64,000 nt of DNA from DASUAS01 sp963809795 (GTDB lineage Bacteria > Actinomycetota > Acidimicrobiia > IMCC26256 > DASPTH01). The notes below the pieces were generated by a model that ran no database searches, had not been told where the DNA came from, and saw only the letters and a list, made by a program, of their open reading frames with translations. Location: assembly GCA_963809795.1 (NCBI GenBank), contig CAWELN010000009.1, forward strand, positions 496,001 to 560,000, read 5' to 3'. Positions 44,871 through 53,239 of the stretch are shown piece by piece; position 1 is the first letter of the stretch, and every line of letters starts with the position of its first letter. The translations under genes were made by a program, and so were the position numbers.

Positions 44871-46151
44871 ATGACCGACTACGAGCCGATCGACTTCTTC
44901 CGCGGGAGCGACCTCGTCGACGATCCCTATCCCTACTTCGACTGGCTGCGCGAGCAGTGCCCGGTCCGCCGCGAGACCCACCACGACGTGATGATGGTGA
45001 CCGGCTTCGACGAAGCGGTGGCGGTGTACACCAACACCGACTCGTTCTCGTCGTGCAACTCGCCCACCGGGCCGCTCCCCGGCTTCCCCGTTCCGCTCGA
45101 AGGCGACGACGTCACCGAGCTCATCGAGCAGCACCGCGACGAGTTGCCGTTCAGCGACCAGATCCTCACCTTCGACCCGCCGGTGCACACCGCGCACCGC
45201 GGGCTGCTGATGCGTCTCATCACGCCGAAGCGGCTGCGCGAGAACGAGGAGTCCATGTGGCAGCTCGCCGACCGCCAGATCGACGAGTTCGTCGATCGCG
45301 GCGCGTGTGAGCTCATCGGCGACTACGGCCAACCGTTCGCGATGCTCGTCATCGCCGACCTGCTCGGGGTGCCGGAGGGAGACCGGCAGGAGTTCCAGGA
45401 CCAGCTCGGTCCGGGCCGGGGCAACCGCACCGGCACCGTCGGTGCGACCGACCGGGAGATGGCGCACAGCCCGCTCGAGTTCCTCTACGAGAAGTTCTCC
45501 GGGTACATCGAGGCGCGGCGCAAGGAACCGCGCCACGACGTGCTCACCGGCATGGCGACCGCGACGTTCCCCGACGGCTCCACCCCCGACGCCCTCGACG
45601 TCGCCCGCATCGCGGCCAACCTGTTCGCGGCCGGTCAGGAGACCACCGTGCGCCTCTTCGGCACCGCGCTCCAGCGGATCGGCGAGGACCACGAGCTGCA
45701 ACAGCTCCTCCGGGAGCGACGCGACCTCGTCCCCAACTTCGTCGAGGAGTGCCTCCGCATCGAGAGCCCGGTGAAGGGCGACTTCCGGCTCGCGCGCGTG
45801 ACGACGGACGTCGGGGGCGTCACCATTCCCGCCGGCACCACGGTGATGGTGGTCAACGGCGCCGCCAACCGGGATCCGCGCCACTTCGAGTGTCCGGCCG
45901 ACTTCGACGTCGAGCGCGCCAACGCCCGTCAGCACCTCGCGTTCGGCCGCGGCCCCCACATCTGTCCGGGTGCCCCGCTCGCCCGGGCCGAGGGCCGCAT
46001 CACCGTCGAGCGACTGCTCGACCGGATGGACGACATCCGGATCTCCGAGACCGAGCACGGCCCGGTCGGCCACCGCCGGTACGACTACGTGCCGACGTAC
46101 ATCCTGCGCGGCGTCAGCCGTCTCCATCTCGAGTTCGACCCGCGCACCTGA
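44871..46151 (+). CDS. Cytochrome P450
   Basis: 426 residues. I-helix AANLFAAGQETTVRLFG with the Thr pair, K-helix EECLRIES (ExxR), and haem loop FGRGPHICPGAPLARAEG with axial Cys365. Length and sequence fit soluble bacterial class I P450s that take electrons from a ferredoxin. It is the right-hand gene of operator copy 5; a hydroxylation step for a cyclic hydrophobic substrate is likely. No ferredoxin gene adjoins. Confidence 0.94.
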   Translation: MTDYEPIDFFRGSDLVDDPYPYFDWLREQCPVRRETHHDVMMVTGFDEAVAVYTNTDSFSSCNSPTGPLPGFPVPLEGDDVTELIEQHRDELPFSDQILTFDPPVHTAHRGLLMRLITPKRLRENEESMWQLADRQIDEFVDRGACELIGDYGQPFAMLVIADLLGVPEGDRQEFQDQLGPGRGNRTGTVGATDREMAHSPLEFLYEKFSGYIEARRKEPRHDVLTGMATATFPDGSTPDALDVARIAANLFAAGQETTVRLFGTALQRIGEDHELQQLLRERRDLVPNFVEECLRIESPVKGDFRLARVTTDVGGVTIPAGTTVMVVNGAANRDPRHFECPADFDVERANARQHLAFGRGPHICPGAPLARAEGRITVERLLDRMDDIRISETEHGPVGHRRYDYVPTYILRGVSRLHLEFDPRT

Positions 46152-46230
46152 ACGCCCGACCGCCCATCTGCTCCGCGCGATCGTCACGATAGGGTCGCGG
46201 CTGCTGAGCGATCGACGGAAAGGGGGACTC

Positions 46231-46297
46231 GTGCGCCAATTCCTCTGAACCGAGCACGACGTCACCCGGTCGGGTGACTTCCCTGACCGCGCCGGTC
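46231..46297 (+). promoter_or_regulatory. Possible leader: five-codon ORF and two stem-loops
   Basis: A GAAAGGGGG ribosome-site-like run (46218-46227) precedes a short frame GTG-CGC-CAA-TTC-CTC-TGA (46231-46248, MRQFL). Two inverted repeats follow: GTCACCCG/CGGGTGAC (46261-46278, 2-nt loop) and GACCG/CGGTC (46285-46297). The cassette's first gene starts at 46372. This looks like an attenuator-type leader but I see no known riboswitch, and chance is possible. Confidence 0.35.
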
Positions 46298-46371
46298 TGC
46301 GCCCGCACTGAGCGCCGACGCGCGGTCGCGTCTCCGGCGCATGCGGCGCCGTCAATCGTGAGGAGAAGCGA

Positions 46372-47505
46372 ATGCCCGATCCCCTCGACGCGCTCACTGC
46401 CGTCATCGACCAGGTCGTCGCCCCGGCCGCCGCCGACGTCGACCGCGACGCCACGTTTCCCGACGCGTCGATCGCCGCGCTCGGCGATGCAGGCATCCTC
46501 GGGCTCGTCAGTGCTCGGGACATCGGTGGAGGCGGAGCCGGCCTCGATGCCGCCGCGGTCGTCATCGAACAGCTGGCCGGCGCCTGCGGCTCCACCGCGA
46601 TGGTCGTGCTCATGCACTACGCCGCCACTGCGATGATCGAGGCGCACGGATCCGACGAGCTGCGTCGCTCGATTGCCCGCGGCGAACAGCTGACCACGCT
46701 CGCGTTCTCCGAGACCGGGTCCCGCAGCCACTTCTGGGCGCCCCAGAGCACCGCGGTGCCGGATGCCTCGGGCGGCATGGTCGTGCTCGACGCGGCCAAG
46801 AGCTGGGTGACCGCGGCCGGACACGCCGGGACCTACGTGTGGTCGAGCACTCCGCTCGAACAGGACGGCCCCATGACGCTCTGGGCGGTCCCCGCGCACA
46901 CCGAGGGTCTCACCGTCGGACCGGCCTTCGACGGGTTCGGGCTCCGTGGCAACGAGTCCGTGCCCGTCACCGCGGCCGACGCGCGCGTTCCTCGCGACGC
47001 CATGCTCGGCACCGACGGCGCCGGCCTCGACCTCGCGTTGCAGATCGTGCTGCCGTGGTTCCTCGTCCTCAGCGGCGCGTTCTCCCTCGGGCTCATGGAG
47101 GCGGTCGCCGACGAGACCCGGCGGCACCTGCTGGCGACCCGCCTCGAGCATCTCGACCAGTCGCTCGCGCAGCAGCCGCTCACCCGCGTCGACTTCGCAC
47201 GGCTGCGCATCGACGTCGATCGCACGCGGGCGTTCCTCGCCGACACGCTCGCCGCGCTCGCCTCGGCGCGTCCCGACGCGATGCTCAGGGTGCTCGAGGT
47301 GAAGGCCGTGGCGGCGGAAGCGGCGGTGACGACAACCGACCTGGCGATGAAGCTGTGCGGCGGGGCCGCGTTCCGCAAGGAGGTCGGCATCGAACGACGG
47401 TTCCGGGACGCCCGCGCCGCGCGGGTCATGGCCCCCACCACCGATGCACTGCTCGACTTCGTCGGTCGTGCGGTGTTCGACCAGCCCCTGCTCGGGGACG
47501 CGTGA
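46372..47505 (+). CDS. Acyl-CoA dehydrogenase-fold flavoprotein (possible monooxygenase)
   Basis: 377 residues after a GTGAGGAGAAG site. N-terminal VVAPAAADVDRDATFP and GILGLVSARDIGGGGAGLDAAAVVIEQLAGACGSTAMVVLMH helices, substrate cap LAFSETGSRSHFW, the beta domain WVTAAGHAGTYVW, and C-terminal DLAMKLCGGAAFRKEVGIERRFRDARAARVMAPTTDALLDFVGRAV. The catalytic Glu near the C-terminus is replaced (APTTDALL), as in the SfnB/DszC monooxygenase branch rather than true dehydrogenases. First gene of the cassette that ends at 49539. Confidence 0.87.
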   Translation: MPDPLDALTAVIDQVVAPAAADVDRDATFPDASIAALGDAGILGLVSARDIGGGGAGLDAAAVVIEQLAGACGSTAMVVLMHYAATAMIEAHGSDELRRSIARGEQLTTLAFSETGSRSHFWAPQSTAVPDASGGMVVLDAAKSWVTAAGHAGTYVWSSTPLEQDGPMTLWAVPAHTEGLTVGPAFDGFGLRGNESVPVTAADARVPRDAMLGTDGAGLDLALQIVLPWFLVLSGAFSLGLMEAVADETRRHLLATRLEHLDQSLAQQPLTRVDFARLRIDVDRTRAFLADTLAALASARPDAMLRVLEVKAVAAEAAVTTTDLAMKLCGGAAFRKEVGIERRFRDARAARVMAPTTDALLDFVGRAVFDQPLLGDA

Positions 47506-48368
47506 TGGGCGACGACGCGCTCGTGATGGGCGCAGTCGCGTACGACCCGAAGGTCGTCACCATCTGGGACGGGTTCCGGGCCTGGCTCCGGGCTCACGAC
47601 CTGCCCTTCGACTACGTCCTGTACTCCAATTACGAGCGGCAGGTGGAGGATCTGGTCGCGGGTCGCATCCACGCGGCGTGGAACTCGCCGCTGGCCTGGG
47701 TGCGGTCGCGGCGGCTGGCCGGTGCCGCAGGGGTGAAGGTCGCCGCCATCGCGATGCGAGACACCGATCGCGATCTCACGTCACTCGTCGTCACCCGCGC
47801 TGATGGCCCCGTCACGGCGGTCGAGGACCTGCGGGGTCGGGTGGTCGGGGTCGGCGCGGTCGACTCTCCCCAGGCGACGCTCCTCCCGCTCGCCCATCTC
47901 GCCCACGCGGGCCTCGAGCCCGGCGTCGACTTCGAGGTCCGACGCTTCGATGTGGGCGTGGGGTTGCACGGAGACCACGTCGGCGGCGAGCGCGAGGCCG
48001 CCCGGGCGCTGGTCGCCGGCGAGGTGGACGCGGCCTGCATGATCGACGCCAACCATCTCGTGTTCGCGCAGGAGGGAACGCTGCCCCCGGGCGCATCACG
48101 GGTGATCGCGAGCACCGGGGCCTACGACCACTGCAACATGACCGTCGTCCCCGAGCTCGCGCCCGCGGGCGCCGTCGACCGGTTCGGCTCGCTGCTGCTG
48201 TCGATGTCGTACGGCGACCCCGAGGTGCGCCCGCTGCTCGATCTCGAGGGCCTGCACGAATGGCACGAGGGCAGGCTCGAGGGCTACCAGCTGCTGGAGG
48301 ATGCCGTCGACCGCTTCGGGTTCTACGACGACCAAGGCACGGTCACCGCGGATGCGTATCGACCTTGA
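47505..48368 (+). CDS. PhnD/SsuA-like periplasmic-binding-fold protein without signal peptide
   Basis: 287 residues from ATG 47505 (GTG 47502 is an in-frame alternative and overlaps the previous stop). GAVAYDPKVVTIWDGFRAWLRAHDLPFDYVLYSNYERQVEDLVAGRIHAAWNSPLAWV and VTAVEDLRGRVVGVGAVDSPQATLLPLAHL match the PhnD-like/NMT1 binding fold. No signal peptide or lipobox, and no permease or ATPase genes follow, so it is probably cytosolic and may be an enzyme or sensor using the binding fold. Overlaps the TusA-ferritin gene by 17 nt. Confidence 0.85.
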   Translation: MGDDALVMGAVAYDPKVVTIWDGFRAWLRAHDLPFDYVLYSNYERQVEDLVAGRIHAAWNSPLAWVRSRRLAGAAGVKVAAIAMRDTDRDLTSLVVTRADGPVTAVEDLRGRVVGVGAVDSPQATLLPLAHLAHAGLEPGVDFEVRRFDVGVGLHGDHVGGEREAARALVAGEVDAACMIDANHLVFAQEGTLPPGASRVIASTGAYDHCNMTVVPELAPAGAVDRFGSLLLSMSYGDPEVRPLLDLEGLHEWHEGRLEGYQLLEDAVDRFGFYDDQGTVTADAYRP

Positions 48369-49539
48369 CGACCTCGGCCTCGACCGCGGCGGCCACATTC
48401 TCGTCGCACGCGCGCTCGCCGGGACCCCGGCGGGTTCGGACCTGGAGGTCGTCGGGCGCGACCCGCTCCTCGGGCTCCACCTCGGCACTTGGTGTCGCGC
48501 ACATGGTCACGAGTGCCGGATCCGCGCCGCGAACGACGAAACCGTGGTGCTGGTCCGGCCGGGTCCGCACGACGCCGCGCGGTGGGACCGAGCCACCCGC
48601 GCCGGAGGCGCGGCGCCACGCGGGTTGATGGCGCGGCCATCCCCCGAGTGGGGGCTCGCGGCGCGCGGTGCGCTGGTGGAGCCCGGTGGCCCGACGCCGC
48701 ACTTCGCGCTCGACCAGCGCGACCACGTGTGGGCCGACATCGTGCCCCGCCTGTACGCGCAGGCCGCGGCGTCGCAGTGGGATCCCGCGTCCGCAGTGCC
48801 GTGGGATGCGCCGGTCGAGCATCCCGACGACGTCGAGGACGCGGTGGTGCAGGTGATGACGTACCTCGTCGAGAACGAGCAGGTTGCGCTCGTGGTCCCG
48901 GCGCGGTTCCTCGGCGCGGTGCACCCGTACTTCCGCGAGGTCGTGCAGCTGCTCGCGGTGCAGGTCGCCGACGAGGCCCGCCACGTCGACGTGTTCAGTC
49001 GGCGAGCGGGCCTTCGTCGCGACGAGCTCGGGGCGTCGACCGTGGGCGGGCGGGCATCACTGGCCACGCTGCTCGACGAACCCGACTTCACGATCGTCGC
49101 GCTGCTGCTGTCGGTGCTGGGCGAGGGCACGTTCCTGAACCTGCTGTCGTTCCTGGGCGATCACGGGCCCGATCCGGTGACCCGCACGGTGGCGCGTCTC
49201 GCGTTGCAGGACGAGGCTCGCCACGTCGCCTTCGGCCAGGCGCACCTCGAGCACCGCCTCGCGACCGAGCCCGAGCTGCGTGCCGGCCTCCGGCGCGCCG
49301 TCGAACGGCGGCATGACTCGTTGCGGGACACCGCGGGGCTCAACGAGCGCGTGCTCGACGCCCTGGTCGTGCTCGCCGCCGGGTCGTGGGACCCGCACGC
49401 GATCGGGCTCGGCTACGACCGGGTGGCGCGACTCCAGGACGACATGAGTGAGGGCCGCCGCCGGCGCCTGGGGCGACTCGGCTTCCCGCCCGGTGAGGCG
49501 GCGGAGCTCGCCGCCCTCCACACCCGCAACTTCATGTGA
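48352..49539 (+). CDS. TusA-like domain fused to ferritin-like diiron domain
   Basis: 395 residues. Residues 1-70 follow the TusA fold (IDLDDLGLDRGGHILVARALAGTPAGSDLEVVGRDPLLGLHLGTWCRAHGHECRI) but the CPxP nucleophile region is DRGG, so the sulfur-carrier Cys is missing while the DP and WCRxxGH parts remain. Residues 125-345 are a four-helix diiron domain: E174 or E176 (VENEQVAL), E208xxH211 (DEARHVD), E258 (LGEGT) and E288xxH291 (DEARHVA). I know no characterised protein with this arrangement. Third gene of the cassette. Confidence 0.85.
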   Translation: MRIDLDDLGLDRGGHILVARALAGTPAGSDLEVVGRDPLLGLHLGTWCRAHGHECRIRAANDETVVLVRPGPHDAARWDRATRAGGAAPRGLMARPSPEWGLAARGALVEPGGPTPHFALDQRDHVWADIVPRLYAQAAASQWDPASAVPWDAPVEHPDDVEDAVVQVMTYLVENEQVALVVPARFLGAVHPYFREVVQLLAVQVADEARHVDVFSRRAGLRRDELGASTVGGRASLATLLDEPDFTIVALLLSVLGEGTFLNLLSFLGDHGPDPVTRTVARLALQDEARHVAFGQAHLEHRLATEPELRAGLRRAVERRHDSLRDTAGLNERVLDALVVLAAGSWDPHAIGLGYDRVARLQDDMSEGRRRRLGRLGFPPGEAAELAALHTRNFM

Positions 49540-49627
49540 CGCCGACGGCGTGTCAAGGCTCAGGCGGCCCCCGGGATAGGTCGCGCGCATCCGCACCGAC
49601 ACGATGTGCACCGACGATGATGGCACG

Positions 49628-50974
49628 ATGCCGACCGGCCCCGAGGACCCGTCGCCCGCGGCGGCCCCGGCTCGGGTCGCCGCGACCCGGGCCGACCGGC
49701 ACGACGTCCGGAAGCTCGCCCGCCGCGAGCGGCTGGCGGGCGCGCTGTGGCCCGTCCCGAGCCTGTTCGGGCTCGCCGCACTCGTCGCCGCGGTGGCGAC
49801 CGTCGCCCTCGACGACTCGTTCGGCTTCCACGTCGCCGACAACCGGTTCCTCGTCGGCGACAGTGGTACCGCGCTGACCCTGACGTCCGTCGTCGCGACC
49901 GGGATGCTCGCGTTCTTGGGCATCGTGTTCGCCACGACCCTCGTGGCGATCCAGCTCGCCGCCAGCCAGTACTCGCCGAGGGCGGTCAGGGTGTTCGTGC
50001 GCTCCCGGCTCACGAAGGTCTCGTTCGGGATCTTCGTCGCGACGTTCGTCTATTCGATCGTGACGCTCATCGCGATCCGGTCGGCGCACGGCCGCGACCG
50101 TGGGTTCACGCCGGTCCTCTCGACGACCGGCGTGGCCCTGCTGGTGATCGCGACCATCGTGGCCTTCCTCCTCTTCGCCAACGGCACCGCGCGCCTCTTG
50201 CGGGTGCAGTACCTCGTCGAGCGGATCGCCGACGAGACGCGGCCGGCGCTGACGATCGCGTTCCCGACCGGCCGCGACGCCGTCGACGTGGTTCGTCCAC
50301 CACCGAGCGGGACACCGGTGGCGATCCATGCCCGTGCGCACGGCGTGATCGACGCGGTCGACGTCGCCGGCCTCGCGGCGGTCGCCGCCCGCGCCGGCGG
50401 CTGGATGGAGGTCACTCGCCCCATCGGGAGCTACGTCGGGAGCGGCACCACCATCGCCGTGGTGCACCCGGGTCGGGACGCGCTCGCGTCCGACGCCCCC
50501 GCCGACGTGTGCGACCAGTTCCTGCTCACGAACGAGCGCAGCCTGCTGCTGGATCCCGGCTTCGGCCTGCGCCAGCTCGTCGACATCGCGATCCGGGCGC
50601 TCTCCCCCGCCGTCAACGATCCCACCACCGCGGTCCAGGTGGTCGACCGCGTCGTCGACCTCCTGCGCCAGGTCATCGAGTGTCCGTCGCCGACCGGGTG
50701 GTACGTCGACGACGCCGGGGTCGCTCGGGTCCGCCTCCCCGTGGACTCGTTCGACGAGCTGACGGCGCTCGGGTTCACTGAGATCATCCGCTACGGCGCC
50801 GACAGCCCCCAGGTCGTCCGGCGGCTCCGGGCCGCGTTCGACGAGCTCGGGTCGCATGGACCACGACCCGGTGTCATCGCCATGCGGGACCTGCTCGATG
50901 CCGCCGCCGACGAGAGCTCACCACGGGCGTTCCTGGCGGTGAGCGCGTCGCCGGATCCGCGCGGGCTCGGGTGA
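49628..50974 (+). CDS. DUF2254 integral membrane protein
   Basis: 448 residues. Four membrane helices in the first half (LFGLAALVAAVATVAL, GMLAFLGIVFATTLVAI, FGIFVATFVYSIVTLIAI, GVALLVIATIVAFLLFA) frame the conserved QLAASQYSPRAVRVF, and the soluble half has LLLDPGFGLRQLVDIAIRALSPAVNDPTTAVQVVD, the family hallmark. Function unknown in the literature. Start ATG 49628 chosen over 49604 because the extra residues are uninformative. Confidence 0.9.
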   Translation: MPTGPEDPSPAAAPARVAATRADRHDVRKLARRERLAGALWPVPSLFGLAALVAAVATVALDDSFGFHVADNRFLVGDSGTALTLTSVVATGMLAFLGIVFATTLVAIQLAASQYSPRAVRVFVRSRLTKVSFGIFVATFVYSIVTLIAIRSAHGRDRGFTPVLSTTGVALLVIATIVAFLLFANGTARLLRVQYLVERIADETRPALTIAFPTGRDAVDVVRPPPSGTPVAIHARAHGVIDAVDVAGLAAVAARAGGWMEVTRPIGSYVGSGTTIAVVHPGRDALASDAPADVCDQFLLTNERSLLLDPGFGLRQLVDIAIRALSPAVNDPTTAVQVVDRVVDLLRQVIECPSPTGWYVDDAGVARVRLPVDSFDELTALGFTEIIRYGADSPQVVRRLRAAFDELGSHGPRPGVIAMRDLLDAAADESSPRAFLAVSASPDPRGLG

Positions 50975-51041
50975 CCGCGCTCCCATTGCGCCCGAGGGCG
51001 CACCGCGCGAACCTTGCGCCTCGGGAGCGGGAGGGCATCAC

Positions 51042-52064
51042 ATGGGGCGCAGAGCGCTCGTGGCATTCGGTGTGGCTGTGCTCGTCCTCGCGACGTGCGC
51101 GGCGCCCGCCGCGGCACGGAACGGATCGATTCGGAGCGACCGGCGCATCAGCATCACCGGCGGTGTCGTCGTGGCGACCGACGAGGTGGTGAACGGTCCG
51201 GTCGTGTCCTTCGACGGGCCCGTCACCGTCAACGGCACCGTCAACGGCCGGGTCTTCGTCGGCGACGGTCGGGTCACCATTCGCGGGCACGTCACCGGCA
51301 GCGTCCTCGTCGTGCACGGCGACGTCCTGATCACGGGCCGCGTCGGCGACGACGTCGTCGCGCTCGACGGTCGCGTCACGACCCGTGACGGGGCACGCGT
51401 GACCGGTGACGTCAAATCGCGGGATCGGCCGGACGTCGCGACGGGCACCGTCACCGGTGACGTCAAGAAGCTCAACGTCCAGAACCTGTTCGGCGGGATC
51501 CTGTTCGTGTTCCTCGTCTACCTGTGGATCGCGGTCACCCTCTCGGTCGCCTTGCTCGGGTTCCTGTTCGTGCTGCTGTTCCCGCGTGCGGCCGACGCCA
51601 CCGCAGCGGCCGGGCGGAGGTTCTGGCCGACGGTCGGGTGGGGCGCGCTGATCGGCATCGTGGGTCCGATCCTCGCCGTGCTCGTACTGGTCACGATCGT
51701 CGGGATCCCGTTCGGCCTGGGGATGCTCTCGGCGCTCAACGTCCTCGCGCCTCTCGGCTACGTGGCCAGCTCACTGATCCTGGGGCGGCTCATGGTGAAG
51801 GGCACGAGCACCGGTGGGCGCATCGGCGCGTTCTTCGCCGGATTCGGGATCCTGCGGGCGGCGGCGCTGATCCCCGCCATCGGCGCCATCGTGTGGGTGC
51901 TGGTCTGCATCTACGGCTTGGGCGCGCTGACCCAGGCGGCCTGGCGGGCGGGACGAGGCTCCCCCGCCGAGCCCGCGCCCGAACCGTCACCGGAACCCGA
52001 GCCGCCCGTGCCCGCCGCGCCCGCGCCTCCGACGCCACCCGCAGAGCCCGCCCCGACCGTCTGA
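51042..52064 (+). CDS. Polymer-forming-like secreted domain plus membrane region
   Basis: 340 residues. Signal peptide (RRALVAFGVAVLVLATCAAPAAA), then a bactofilin-like right-handed beta-repeat: VNGPVVSFDGPVTVNGTVNGRVFVGDGRVTIRGHVTGSVLVVHGDVLITGRVGDDVVALDGRV with a G/V every other turn. Four TM helices follow and a Pro/Ala/Glu-rich tail (PEPSPEPEPPVPAAP) ends the protein. The combined bactofilin-like repeat plus TM pore-like bundle resembles actinobacterial envelope proteins of unknown role. Confidence 0.85.
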   Translation: MGRRALVAFGVAVLVLATCAAPAAARNGSIRSDRRISITGGVVVATDEVVNGPVVSFDGPVTVNGTVNGRVFVGDGRVTIRGHVTGSVLVVHGDVLITGRVGDDVVALDGRVTTRDGARVTGDVKSRDRPDVATGTVTGDVKKLNVQNLFGGILFVFLVYLWIAVTLSVALLGFLFVLLFPRAADATAAAGRRFWPTVGWGALIGIVGPILAVLVLVTIVGIPFGLGMLSALNVLAPLGYVASSLILGRLMVKGTSTGGRIGAFFAGFGILRAAALIPAIGAIVWVLVCIYGLGALTQAAWRAGRGSPAEPAPEPSPEPEPPVPAAPAPPTPPAEPAPTV

Positions 52065-52084
52065 GGGCCGACGCCGCTCAGGCG

Positions 52085-53239
52085 TCACCCACCAACCGGC
52101 TCGACACCGAGGAGCACCGTCGCCGCGGCCTGGAACATGCCGCCGATGGCGTGCGCGACCGACACGCGGACGCCGTCGACCTGGGCGGGCGCCTCCCCGC
52201 GGAGCTGCCGGATCGACTCCTGCAGCGCGTACATGCCGTACATGCCGCTGTGCGTGTAGTTGAGCCCGCCGCCACTGGTGTTCACCGGTAGGGACCCACC
52301 GATCGCGGTGCGACCGTCGGCCACGAACGCACCGGATTCTCGGCGCGGCACGAAGCCGAGGTCCTCGAGCGCCATCAGCGGAAGGATGGCGGCGGCGTCG
52401 TACAGCATCGCGTGGTCGACGTCGGCGGGCGCGAGGCCCGCGGACGCGAACGCCGCGGCTCCGGCCCGGCGGAACGCGTCCGAGGAGGTGAGGTCGGGCA
52501 TCTGGCTGGCGATCGCGACGCCGTTGGCCTCACCTGCGCCGAGCACGTGGACCGGCGGTCGAGGGAGGTCGCGTGCCCGTTCGGCCGACGTCACCACGAC
52601 CGCACCGCCGGCGTCGGTGACGACGCAGCACATCGGTCGCGTGAAGGGGTACGCGACGGCGGGCGCGTCCAGCACCTCGTCCACGGTGATGGCGTCGCGC
52701 CGCAGCGCCCGCGGGTTCCGGGCCGCCCAGTCGCGTTGCGCGACCACGACCTGCGCCAGGGTCGACCGGTCGAGGCCGCGGTCGCGCAGGAAGCGCAGCG
52801 TCCCGAGCGTCAGCAGCGTCATCGGGCCCATCGTGCCGAACGGCAGCTCGAACTGGCCCTGCCATCCGTCCGGCGGCGGACGGAACATCCCCGTGCCGAT
52901 GCCCGAACGTCCGCTCTCGCCGTGGGCGATGAGCACGACGTCACACTGGCCGCCCTCGATCGCGGTCATGGCGTGGCGGAGGTGTACGAGGTTCGAGCAG
53001 CCACCGACCATCGTGGCGTCGACCCAGCGCGCCTCGATGCCGAGGGAATGGGCGATGAGCGACGGGAGATACGGGTGGAGCCCGCTCGACGCGACCCCGT
53101 CGACGTCGGCCGGCGTCAACCCGCAGTCCTCGAGCGCGCGGCGCGCCGCGTCGGTCGCGAGCGCCAGCGAGGACGCGGCCACGGTTCCGATCTCCGCCGT
53201 CTCGGCCGCGCCGACGATCGCCACGCCCGGCGACGTCAT
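52085..53239 (-). CDS. Thiolase-like protein (Ltp2/lipid-transfer thiolase type)
   Basis: 384 residues from ATG 53239, overlapping the DUF35 stop. GVAIVGAAETAEIG, VDGVASSG, VGGCSNLVHLRHAMTAIEGG (Cys-bearing helix), and SLPVNTSGGGLNYTHSGMYGMYALQESIRQLRG, the GGGLxYxHxGMYG signature of Ltp2-type retro-aldolases of steroid side-chain degradation. These enzymes cleave beta-hydroxy-CoA with a DUF35 partner, which is the next gene. C-terminal VSVAHAIGGMFQAAATVLL. Confidence 0.9.
   Translation of the reverse strand: MTSPGVAIVGAAETAEIGTVAASSLALATDAARRALEDCGLTPADVDGVASSGLHPYLPSLIAHSLGIEARWVDATMVGGCSNLVHLRHAMTAIEGGQCDVVLIAHGESGRSGIGTGMFRPPPDGWQGQFELPFGTMGPMTLLTLGTLRFLRDRGLDRSTLAQVVVAQRDWAARNPRALRRDAITVDEVLDAPAVAYPFTRPMCCVVTDAGGAVVVTSAERARDLPRPPVHVLGAGEANGVAIASQMPDLTSSDAFRRAGAAAFASAGLAPADVDHAMLYDAAAILPLMALEDLGFVPRRESGAFVADGRTAIGGSLPVNTSGGGLNYTHSGMYGMYALQESIRQLRGEAPAQVDGVRVSVAHAIGGMFQAAATVLLGVEPVGG

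Noticed and set aside
46152..46371. Riboswitch in the leader of the acyl-CoA dehydrogenase cassette
   Set aside because: I could not match the conserved cores of SAM, cobalamin, TPP, ydaO or other classes; only generic stems are visible, so it is given only as a possible leader.
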